A DNA stretch of 6,087 bases from an uncultured Acidobacteriota bacterium (GCA_946480545.1 CAMLKY010000141.1:1-6087); one strand, 5' to 3'. Positions 1 through 5,869 are shown, counted from the stretch's first letter. Numbers and translations are program-made. The notes: generated from the letters alone by a model not told the origin.

Positions 1-246
1 GTAAAAATTGTTGTAGTTGGAGATCTCTTAAATCGCGTTTGGAACATCGCCAGTATGCTGAGCCGGAATCACATTCTGCAGCGCCTGAACGTGGGTGCCC
101 CCTTCGCGGGATGGATTGAAAAACCTGTAGGTAAGCCCTGTCGCAGCCGATGTGGCTGCGATAAGTCCGCCGCGAATAAGATTACGGCGACTCAAAAATA
201 TCCGTTCCGGCGTGATCTCACTTGATTTGACCTTCTGTTGTGTCAT
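1..246 (-). pseudogene. msrP: Protein-methionine-sulfoxide reductase catalytic subunit MsrP, 5' part, interrupted by an in-frame stop and cut by the window edge
   Basis: MsrP (YedY family) is a Tat-exported molybdopterin enzyme that repairs oxidised methionines in periplasmic proteins, working with the membrane haem protein MsrQ. The ATG is at 246-244, with AGGG five bases upstream as a weak ribosome site. Residues 4-20 resemble the E. coli MsrP N-terminus (SEITPERIFLSRR here, an ESDVTAESVFF-type stretch there). SRRNLIR at 19-25 is a twin-arginine motif and is followed by a weakly hydrophobic stretch. The frame reaches TAA at 30-28 after 72 codons, but continuing past it in the same frame gives EISNYNNFY, and YNNFY is the start of the conserved MsrP YNNFYEF motif. 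The distance from the twin arginine to this motif is close to that of E. coli MsrP. The gene therefore seems to be broken by one nonsense codon, or the base is a sequence error. The molybdopterin domain lies outside the window. The family call is fairly sure; pseudogene status is less so. Confidence 0.72.
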
Positions 247-379
247 TCGAACCCTATGATAACTGAGATATCAGCTTTCCAATACGAGTTCGCCGTCCGA
301 GCCAACCGGATTCAAATCAACTCGTGCCTTACTTTCTATTCAAAGCCATTTCCAGAAATCTGGCCGACAATTTTGCCGA

Positions 380-400
380 TTGTTGAATTATTTTCAACAA
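380..400. repeat. 8-bp perfect inverted repeat (possible operator)
   Basis: TTGTTGAA at 380-387 and TTCAACAA at 393-400 are perfect inverted repeats separated by five bases (TTATT). It lies 28 bases upstream of the candidate -10 box of the kinase-like gene. That is the right place for an activator site, or for one half of a site shared with the divergent msrP. It has no T-run after it and does not follow a gene end, so a terminator is unlikely. Regulator binding is inference. Confidence 0.4.
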
Positions 401-427
401 AGCTCTTCCATTTTGACCGATTATGTA

Positions 428-433
428 TATAAT
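428..433 (+). promoter_or_regulatory. Candidate -10 box of the kinase-like gene
   Basis: TATAAT at 428-433 matches the sigma-70 -10 consensus exactly and lies in the AT-rich part of the intergenic region. No good -35 sits at the normal distance: CTTCCA at 405-410, spacer 17, matches 3 of 6. TTGACC at 413-418 is only 9 bases away and cannot pair with it. Transcription would begin near 440, leaving an untranslated leader of about 60 bases before the ATG at 503. This supports 503 over any upstream start. Confidence 0.45.
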
Positions 434-502
434 GGTTCGTGGTTACCAGCCAGCACCCGGCTCAAGACCAGCTCACCTTTTTCTCTAGCACACCACGAAA
501 AT

Positions 503-2344
503 ATGCCTGCGACTAACGAACTTTTACAGGAAGGACGATACCGTGTCGGTGAACGTACAGCCGGAAGCGGAAATGTATTCGAAGCCTACGATACCGTCCG
601 GAACACCAAGGTCATCGTCCGCGAGATTCCCGTCAGACTGAATAGGGTCACCACGGTCTCGCAACAGGAATCCCTCAAGCTCGCATTCGCCAATCAGGCG
701 AAGGCTCTAACCGAGATCGAGCACGAATCGCTGCTTCATGTTCACGACTACTTCGCCGAGATCGACAGACAATATCTCGTAATGGAATCGATCGAAGGCT
801 CGGATCTGCGACAGTTGCTCAACAGCAACAAAAAACCGTTTTCCTTGGCTCAGGTCACTTCATGGGCCGACGAACTTCTCGACGCTCTCAATCATCTTCA
901 CACCCACCGGCCGTCGATAGTCCATAAGAACATTCGTCCCGAAAACCTAAGACTCGACCCGAGCGGGAAAGTGAAACTTCTCGGAGCCGGTCTTGGAAAT
1001 GGCGATGGAGATGTCTCGATGGTCGAAACAGACACGACAGCGCTCCGTTACTCGCCGATGGAACAGATATGGCCGGGGCTGGATGCGGCATCGCAGAAGG
1101 TCATCACCAATAGTTACGACGACAGATCCGAGCGGATCCTGAAAGAGCCGCTCGATGCACGGAGCGATATCTATTCGCTCGGAGCAACCCTGTATTTTCT
1201 GATCACCGGAGAGGAACCTGTCGATCCGCTCGAGCGGTCGATCGATATTCACGAAGGCAAGCCCGACCCGTTGCGCGAGCCAACGAAGGTAGATCCAACG
1301 ATCCCGGCCGAAATATCGGATGTTCTGATGAAGGCTCTTGAGATCAAGCGCGAGAATCGCTACGACTCTGCCCTGATCATGCGACAGGTTCTGAAGACCG
1401 CTCTGACGCGGATCCAGGAGCAGGAGGACGATGGAGCACGCGAACAGGAAGAAGCTGCTGAGTTGATCCGGCTTGCTGCCTTGCAGGAAGAGGAAGAGAG
1501 GAAAGCTGCCGAGGCTGCGAAACAGGCTGAGCAGGAGCTGCGTGAACGGAAAGCTCGTGAAGAAGAACAACGTCTAGAGGCCGAACGGCAGACTGCTGAG
1601 CGTCTTCGAAAGGAAAAGGAGCAGGCCGAGCAGCTTCGACGTGAAGCTGCTGAAGCGGAGCGCCGTAAGGCCGAGGCTGCAGAAGCCGAAAAGTCCGCCG
1701 CTAAAGCGAAGGCTGCCGAAGATCTGTTAGAGATCCCAGTCTCCGCCGAGGTCATGGCATATCGCGAGACGCCCGACGTTGACGAAGCGGAATTAGCGGC
1801 TGTACTTGAAGAACTGGAGAAGGCCGAAGCTATACACACAAGCGGTGGCGTCGCGGTACTTGAAGAAGATGAGGAGCTGACCGTTGCGCCCGATGTCCAG
1901 GTAATCGACTCACCAGTCGACCTGGCACCCGTCGATGCCGCGGAGGAGGATGACGAGATCTTCTCGATTCCCGAGAAGCCCGGCTTCTCGCTGCCGATGC
2001 CGGCAATAGCCGGAGCGATCGTGTTGGTTATCGTTCTCGGTGTCGGAGGCTGGTTCGTGATGTCAGGGTCTTCCGAACCGCCGAAGCCTCAGCCGGTGCC
2101 CGTACAGGCCAGCGAGCCAGCCGTTGCACAGCCCGAGCCCGCGGCCGCCGATCCGATCGTATCGACGTCAACCGAAGCTCAGCCGGAAACCGCTACTGTC
2201 CCTACAGACCCGGCTTCGGAAGAATCTCTGAATGCAGCGAAGGCCAATCCCGCCGCAGCGAAGCCGAAGAAAGCCGAGGCTCCGAAACCACAAGCTGAAA
2301 AGAAGAAGGCCGTAACGGTCGATGATCTGATCAACGATAACTAG
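503..2344 (+). CDS. Predicted membrane-anchored Ser/Thr pseudokinase with coiled coil and Pro/Ala-rich tail
   Basis: This 613-residue protein begins with a kinase fold at about 12-300: glycine loop AGSGNVF (20-26), kinase-like SPMEQ (184-188), a conserved SDIYSLGATLY segment (221-231) and ENRY near the end of the domain (284-287). The catalytic positions are altered. The ATP-binding Lys is Arg40 (VIVREIP), the helix-C Glu appears to be Gln65, HRD is HKN (141-143, so Asn for the catalytic Asp), and DFG is GAG (161-163). Phosphotransfer is therefore unlikely, and a scaffold or allosteric role is inferred. Residues about 305-410 are a Glu/Arg/Ala-rich coiled coil. An acidic segment follows, then a single membrane helix at about 499-519 (AIAGAIVLVIVLGVGGWFV) and a roughly 90-residue Pro/Ala/Lys tail, probably periplasmic. 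ATG 503 was chosen because GRYRVGER, the usual kinase start, follows within a dozen residues. An in-frame TTG at 380 would only add an atypical leader. The ribosome site is weak. The TPR/TonB gene follows after 75 bp and may be co-transcribed. Confidence 0.85.
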   Translation: MPATNELLQEGRYRVGERTAGSGNVFEAYDTVRNTKVIVREIPVRLNRVTTVSQQESLKLAFANQAKALTEIEHESLLHVHDYFAEIDRQYLVMESIEGSDLRQLLNSNKKPFSLAQVTSWADELLDALNHLHTHRPSIVHKNIRPENLRLDPSGKVKLLGAGLGNGDGDVSMVETDTTALRYSPMEQIWPGLDAASQKVITNSYDDRSERILKEPLDARSDIYSLGATLYFLITGEEPVDPLERSIDIHEGKPDPLREPTKVDPTIPAEISDVLMKALEIKRENRYDSALIMRQVLKTALTRIQEQEDDGAREQEEAAELIRLAALQEEEERKAAEAAKQAEQELRERKAREEEQRLEAERQTAERLRKEKEQAEQLRREAAEAERRKAEAAEAEKSAAKAKAAEDLLEIPVSAEVMAYRETPDVDEAELAAVLEELEKAEAIHTSGGVAVLEEDEELTVAPDVQVIDSPVDLAPVDAAEEDDEIFSIPEKPGFSLPMPAIAGAIVLVIVLGVGGWFVMSGSSEPPKPQPVPVQASEPAVAQPEPAAADPIVSTSTEAQPETATVPTDPASEESLNAAKANPAAAKPKKAEAPKPQAEKKKAVTVDDLINDN

Positions 2345-2419
2345 CGATGTAAGTGCGAAGGGCACCTATGTCGCCATCGCGCCCACATCAAAACCCTGCC
2401 ACTTAACAAGAAAAAAGCT

Positions 2420-3481
2420 ATGAAACTCGCCAACTCATCCCCGAAAATATCCAGCCGTACCTTTTCTGCTTTCGTTGGATTGTTCGCAATCCTGCTGCTT
2501 GGAACTTATACGATCGCACAGACGCCGCAGCTTAGTCTCGCTGATCTTCTCATCGGCCTGCGCTCGAAAAAGGTCTCACTGCCCGAGCGAAATACGATCC
2601 TGACCGATGCCGTCCGCCAACGCGGAGTCACGTTCGCGATGACGCCGGAGATCGAGAAAGAGCTCGAGACGACTGGCGCTTCGCCCGTACTCATCGCCGC
2701 TATTCGCGAGAAGTCACCCGTCGTCAAGCCGTCTCCTACGCCAGCCGTTGTGAAGCCGGTCGCCACTCCAATCCCAACTCCGACGCCGCCCGATTTTAGT
2801 TTCTACCAGACGCGTGCGGACCAGAATGCGGGCAAAGGCGAATTCACCCTGGCGCTGGCCGATTACAATAAATCGCTGGAGATGAAGGGCGACAATGCCG
2901 CTGCGTACCTGAATCGTGGCCGGACGCATTTTAGCCTCAAGTCATACGATCTTTCGGTGAAGGATTTTGACAAAGTTGTCGAGTTGAATCCGAAAGATTC
3001 CGCGGCGTTTCTGAATCGTGCGGTCTCTTATGAACGGCTCGGCGAACCGAAGAAGGCGATGGCCGACTATCAGAAGGTTCTGGACCTCGAACCTACAAAC
3101 GAAGCGGCGCGAACGAGCCTGAAACGGCTTCAGGATGATGAGATCGCGGCCGCCGCGGCTGAAGCGGCCAGACGAGCACCGCCACCGTTCATCAACCTCG
3201 GCAACCTTACGAGCGCCGATGCTGTGCGGATGGTCACGCCTATATATTCTCCAGTCGCGCACCGCGCGAACGTCGAGGGCCGCGTGACTGTGGAGGTAGA
3301 GATTGACGAAGAAGGTGAGGTCACCTCGGCGAAGGCCACCCAGGGCCATCAGATGCTAAGGTCTTCAGCTGAGGATGCCGCAGCACGCTCGAAGTTCAAA
3401 CCCGCGCTCTTTAACGGAAAGCCGATCAAAGGCCGGGGAACGATCATCTACAACTTCAGCCTGAAACAGGTAGTGAGGTAA
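2420..3481 (+). CDS. Secreted TPR-repeat protein with TonB C-terminal domain
   Basis: This 353-residue protein has, in order: a basic N-terminus and hydrophobic segment (about 14-33) ending in TIAQ, read as a signal peptide cleaved after Ala33 or an uncleaved anchor; a helical region (38-98) with a LADLLIGLRSKKVSL start that I cannot name; and a Pro/Thr/Val linker (101-124). Next come three TPR units at about 127-158, 159-192 and 193-226 (AAYLNRGRTHFSLKSYDLSV, then AAFLNRAVSYERLGEPKKAM), an Ala-rich helix (240-252) and a TonB C-terminal domain (about 272-350). TonB traits are PIYSPVA, GRVTVEVEIDEEGEVTSAKA, the A-x-KFKPA segment and a final YNFSL strand. TonB C-terminal domains contact outer-membrane TonB-dependent receptors. 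TPRs bind proteins or peptides, so a periplasmic envelope role is inferred. This TPR-TonB layout is common in Acidobacteriota. The leader before ATG 2420 is A-rich without a good Shine-Dalgarno. The gene lies 75 bp after the pseudokinase gene on the same strand and ends at a strong terminator. Confidence 0.85.
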   Translation: MKLANSSPKISSRTFSAFVGLFAILLLGTYTIAQTPQLSLADLLIGLRSKKVSLPERNTILTDAVRQRGVTFAMTPEIEKELETTGASPVLIAAIREKSPVVKPSPTPAVVKPVATPIPTPTPPDFSFYQTRADQNAGKGEFTLALADYNKSLEMKGDNAAAYLNRGRTHFSLKSYDLSVKDFDKVVELNPKDSAAFLNRAVSYERLGEPKKAMADYQKVLDLEPTNEAARTSLKRLQDDEIAAAAAEAARRAPPPFINLGNLTSADAVRMVTPIYSPVAHRANVEGRVTVEVEIDEEGEVTSAKATQGHQMLRSSAEDAAARSKFKPALFNGKPIKGRGTIIYNFSLKQVVR

Positions 3482-3504
3482 GTCTCCGAAAGAGGTGAGT
3501 GAAC

Positions 3505-3534
3505 AAGCACCCGTCATCCGGCGGGTGCTTTTTT
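3505..3534 (+). terminator. Rho-independent terminator of the TPR/TonB gene
   Basis: AAGCACCCG (3505-3513) pairs perfectly with CGGGTGCTT (3522-3530). A further G-U and C-G pair close a four-base loop, giving an 11-bp stem. A run of six T (3529-3534) starts at the stem base. It lies 24 bases after the stop of the upstream gene. The opposite strand has only a broken T-run (TTGTTC), so termination of deoC transcripts here would be weaker. The deoC stop codon (3535-3533) falls inside the T-run. Confidence 0.92.
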
Positions 3535-4420
3535 AATAAGCGGAAGCTGACGAAGCGGGCTTCATGCCCTGTGCTTCCTGCGCGATCTTCACACCGACAG
3601 ATGCACCGATCCTGGTCGCGCCTGCTTCGAACATCGCACGCGCGTCATCGATTCCCTTCACGCCACCCGACGCCTTGACGCCGAGCGCTTTTCCGACCGT
3701 CCGCCGCATCAGGGCAATATCGTCCACCGTCGCTCCGCCCTTCGAAAACCCAGTCGAGGTCTTAACGAAATCAGCACCCGCGTTCTTCGCTGCGAGACAG
3801 GCTCGGACCTTCTCCTCATCGGTCAGCAATGCGGTCTCGATAATGACCTTACACAAAACACCGTTCTCGTGAGCTGCGTCCACGACCGCCCGGATATCGT
3901 CTTCGACCGCACAATCGTCACCGGATTTCAGGGCGCCGATGTTGATCACCATGTCGACCTCGCGGGCCCCGTTGAATATCGAACGACGGGCCTCGTATGC
4001 CTTCACATCCGGCCAGCACCTCCTCCATGCCCCCAGTGGAAAGCCGATGACGGTGCAGACCGGTACACCTGAGCCTTTGAGAAAGCTTACTGCCGTCTTT
4101 ACCCAGCCCGGATTAACGCAGACCGATGCAAACCCGAACTGCGCAGCCTCATCGCAAAGCTTTCGGATGTCGGATTCGCTCGCTTCCGGTTTGAGCAGCG
4201 TGTGGTCGATCAGGGCAGCCCAATCATGTGCAGTCGCCGTCTCACCGAGAACGATCCCGATCCGCTCGGCACCCGCGTCCACGATCCGCTCGACATCGGC
4301 ACGACAAAAGGTGGGACACACTTCCGGCTCGCCAAGCCTGGTAAGGACAAGGTCGGTGATCTGTTCAACTAATCGATCGTAATTGCCGTTTCGGTTCATA
4401 GGACGGGCCGATGTTATCAC
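3533..4420 (-). CDS. deoC: Deoxyribose-phosphate aldolase with N-terminal extension
   Basis: DeoC splits 2-deoxyribose 5-phosphate into acetaldehyde and glyceraldehyde 3-phosphate through a Schiff base. The TIM-barrel core runs from [10 protein letters not shown] (71-80) to the C-terminus. Asp156 (EVDMVIN), Schiff-base Lys220 (ADFVKTSTG) and Lys249 (GVKASGG) are all present, so the enzyme should be active. At 295 residues it is longer than the usual 220-260 because about 70 residues precede the core: an amphipathic helix (13-30, [15 protein letters not shown]), a CPTFC pair of cysteines (35 and 39) and [11 protein letters not shown] (45-55). The helix resembles microcompartment encapsulation peptides. 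WRRCWP (132-137), after GFPLGA, is an odd stretch where the family usually has about three fewer residues. The start is GTG 4420: it overlaps the rpiB stop as GTGA, and AAGGA lies nine bases upstream. ATG 4399 is possible but has no ribosome site. Confidence 0.93.
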   Translation of the reverse strand: MITSARPMNRNGNYDRLVEQITDLVLTRLGEPEVCPTFCRADVERIVDAGAERIGIVLGETATAHDWAALIDHTLLKPEASESDIRKLCDEAAQFGFASVCVNPGWVKTAVSFLKGSGVPVCTVIGFPLGAWRRCWPDVKAYEARRSIFNGAREVDMVINIGALKSGDDCAVEDDIRAVVDAAHENGVLCKVIIETALLTDEEKVRACLAAKNAGADFVKTSTGFSKGGATVDDIALMRRTVGKALGVKASGGVKGIDDARAMFEAGATRIGASVGVKIAQEAQGMKPASSASAY

Positions 4421-5199
4421 CTTTTATTTTCCTTTTCGATCGCATCGATCTTGGCCACGCGACGCTTGTGGCGCTCTTCGGATATTTCCGTGGTCACGAA
4501 CGCGCGAACAATCTCCTTTACGTCTTCGAACGAGTTTTGACCGCTCCCCAGGGTCAAGACGTTCGCACCGTTGTGCTCGCGCGAATTGCGTGCAAGTGCA
4601 GCCGAATAACAAGCTGCCGCGCGGACGCCCGTCACCTTGTTGGCCGCCATTGCGCTTCCGATACCTGCTCCGTCAACGACGATCCCGACATCGACGTGCT
4701 TTGCGGCTACAGAACGCGCCACCGCTTGTGCGAAATCCGGGTAGTCGACCGCGTCGGTTGAGTTCGTTCCAAAATCCCTGACCTGCAGGCCAAGCTGCTC
4801 GAGGAATGTCTTGAGCTGCTCCTTCATCGGATACCCGCCGTGGTCGGAACCGACGCCTACGGAGCGGACCTTGATCCCGTCCGTCCGCGGCTTCTTCTTA
4901 ATGAGCACGAGTTGCCGTTCGCGAACCAGATCATCCGCGAGCGGCGTAAATCGCGCGGTTTCTGAAACCCTGACCCGCGATCCTGGCTCAAGCCCTCGCA
5001 GGTCATCCTCGGTGATAAGGGATTTCGCCGACTCGTCGCGATCATATTCACGCTCCGCTTTATCGCGTAGCGAGTTCACAAGAACGTGCTCGGGCTTCTG
5101 ATCGGCCGACTTTGGCTCGCTTTCGACGGGTACCGTATCCAGGATCTCACGCACCATCGCACGGACCCGGTCTCTCGCGTTCTGTGATTCAGTTGACAT
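4417..5199 (-). CDS. rpiB: RpiB/LacAB-family ribose-5-phosphate isomerase with microcompartment-type N-terminal extension
   Basis: RpiB interconverts ribose 5-phosphate and ribulose 5-phosphate. The RpiB core spans about 110-260: [13 protein letters not shown] (115-127), [18 protein letters not shown] (140-157), [13 protein letters not shown] (177-189), [10 protein letters not shown] (206-215) and the ERHKRRV end (242-248). The core is as long as whole E. coli RpiB, so the first 110 residues are extra. They comprise an amphipathic helix (8-23), a charged linker and a module at 61-101 (LITEDDL, then [13 protein letters not shown]). From memory that module resembles the N-termini of EutT and EutQ of ethanolamine microcompartments. 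Asp176 stands where E. coli RpiB has catalytic Cys66, and Ala178 where it has Thr68, so substrate or mechanism may differ. A ribose-5-phosphate role is therefore less certain than the family. It is the first gene of an operon with deoC. The ATG at 5199 has no clear ribosome site. A candidate promoter lies just upstream. Confidence 0.9.
   Translation of the reverse strand: MSTESQNARDRVRAMVREILDTVPVESEPKSADQKPEHVLVNSLRDKAEREYDRDESAKSLITEDDLRGLEPGSRVRVSETARFTPLADDLVRERQLVLIKKKPRTDGIKVRSVGVGSDHGGYPMKEQLKTFLEQLGLQVRDFGTNSTDAVDYPDFAQAVARSVAAKHVDVGIVVDGAGIGSAMAANKVTGVRAAACYSAALARNSREHNGANVLTLGSGQNSFEDVKEIVRAFVTTEISEERHKRRVAKIDAIEKENKR
4418..4434 (-). promoter_or_regulatory. deoC ribosome site and GTGA stop/start overlap with rpiB
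   Basis: On the minus strand AAGGA (4434-4430) precedes the GTG start (4420-4418) by nine bases. The rpiB TGA (4419-4417) shares two bases with that GTG. This arrangement normally allows translational coupling, so both enzymes would be made in a linked ratio. It also decides for the GTG over the downstream ATG as the deoC start. Confidence 0.65.
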
Positions 5200-5233
5200 A
5201 CAGCGGGCGGACGCAGCCTCAACACGAGGCGGC

Positions 5234-5262
5234 TTGTAAATTATAGTTTGTTTGAATAGTAT
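5234..5262 (+). promoter_or_regulatory. Candidate promoter of hpt
   Basis: TTGTAA (5234-5239) and TAGTAT (5257-5262) each match the sigma-70 boxes at 4 of 6 positions and are separated by exactly 17 bases. Transcription would begin near 5269, about 20 bases before the hpt ATG. This leaves little space for a ribosome site, and none is evident. Confidence 0.45.
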
Positions 5263-5269
5263 TTCTAAA
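5240..5269 (-). promoter_or_regulatory. Candidate promoter of rpiB-deoC
   Basis: On the minus strand a perfect TATAAT (5245-5240) has TTTAGA (5269-5264, 4 of 6 to consensus) 18 bases upstream. Transcription would begin near 5233, giving a leader of about 34 bases to the rpiB ATG. The -10 lies inside the spacer of the opposing hpt promoter candidate. Confidence 0.5.
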
Positions 5270-5289
5270 ACTCGTAGACACCCCGGATT

Positions 5290-5865
5290 ATGTCAGCAGA
5301 ATCGCCACAGGTCGAAGTTACTGAATTCACCAACCCCAACCTCGAGACGCTCTACACCGAAGACCAGATCCGCGAACGGATCCGGGAGCTTGGGAAGCAG
5401 ATCACCGAGGACTATCGCGACCGCGACCTGGTGCTCGTCGGCGTATTAAAGGGCTCATGCGTTTTTATGGCCGATCTCATGCGCGAGATCGATCTGCAGC
5501 TTACTATCGATTTTATGTCGGTCTCGAGCTATAAGGACGGAACGGTCTCGACCGGCGATGTGGAGATCCTGAAAGATCTGAGTAATCCGATCCGTGGAAA
5601 GGACGTGGTTGTCGTCGAGGATATTGTCGATACCGGCCTAACGCTGTCCCGCCTTCTCGAGATCCTTACATCCCGCGGGGCGCGATCGATAAAGCTCGCA
5701 AGCTTCCTGGACAAGCCTGAGCCTCGAATCAAAAAGGAGCTTGTGATCGATTACACGGGCTTCGTGGTACCGAACCGGTTTCTTGTGGGTTATGGTCTGG
5801 ACGCCGCCGGGCGATATCGAAATCTTCCCTTCATCGCGGTCGTCCGAGACCCTTCAGCAGCGTAA
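5290..5865 (+). CDS. hpt: Hypoxanthine phosphoribosyltransferase
   Basis: Hpt joins hypoxanthine (often also guanine) to PRPP, making IMP or GMP in cytoplasmic purine salvage. The 191 residues show the complete family pattern: LKGS (53-56) that binds pyrophosphate, the flexible loop SVSSYKDGTVSTG (77-89), the PRPP motif VVVVEDIVDTGLT (106-118) with Glu110, Asp111 and the likely base Asp114, the purine-contacting Lys135 in IKLASFL, and FVVPNRFLVGYGLD (158-171) followed by RYRNLP. The length is typical; the first 15 or so residues are a non-conserved leader. No Shine-Dalgarno precedes ATG 5290, but the upstream sequence offers no better start. It is divergent from rpiB with 90 bases between, so ribose-phosphate metabolism and PRPP-dependent salvage sit side by side. 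Functional linkage is inference. All catalytic residues are present. Confidence 0.95.
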   Translation: MSAESPQVEVTEFTNPNLETLYTEDQIRERIRELGKQITEDYRDRDLVLVGVLKGSCVFMADLMREIDLQLTIDFMSVSSYKDGTVSTGDVEILKDLSNPIRGKDVVVVEDIVDTGLTLSRLLEILTSRGARSIKLASFLDKPEPRIKKELVIDYTGFVVPNRFLVGYGLDAAGRYRNLPFIAVVRDPSAA

Positions 5866-5869
5866 CAGA

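Larger units (their letters stand above)
247..502. other. Non-coding region between divergent msrP and the pseudokinase gene
   Basis: About 256 bases separate the two divergent start codons. The region is more AT-rich than its surroundings, especially 360-435, as expected for promoters. It contains an 8-bp inverted repeat at 380-400 and a perfect TATAAT at 428-433, described separately. Short open frames here have no recognisable protein features and none is supported as a gene. No clear promoter for msrP was found on the minus strand. Confidence 0.6.

Noticed and set aside
413..418. TTGACC as -35 for TATAAT at 428
   Set aside because: The spacer would be only 9 bases, far below the 16-18 needed.
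380..502. TTG at 380 as start of the kinase-like protein, adding 41 residues
   Set aside because: It lies inside the inverted repeat and upstream of the -10 box; the added residues do not resemble a kinase leader, and ATG 503 fits the domain start.
947..1570. 207-codon open frame on the minus strand within the pseudokinase gene
   Set aside because: It is antisense to a well-supported coding frame, has low-complexity composition (FFF/LLL, Arg-rich) and no domain features.
1360..1839. 159-codon Ser/Ala-rich minus-strand frame
   Set aside because: It mirrors the Glu/Ala/Arg codons of the coiled coil; Ser/Arg/Ala runs are what the complement of such codons gives.
2353..2365. Small hairpin GTGC/GCAC after the pseudokinase stop as a terminator
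   Set aside because: Only 4 base pairs and no T-run; the two genes are more likely co-transcribed.
3939..4382. 147-codon plus-strand frame antisense to deoC
   Set aside because: deoC is confirmed by catalytic motifs; this frame has no recognisable features and no ribosome site.
4383..4781. Plus-strand open frames of 116-132 codons antisense to rpiB
   Set aside because: Arg/Ser/Pro-rich complement of rpiB codons, no motifs.
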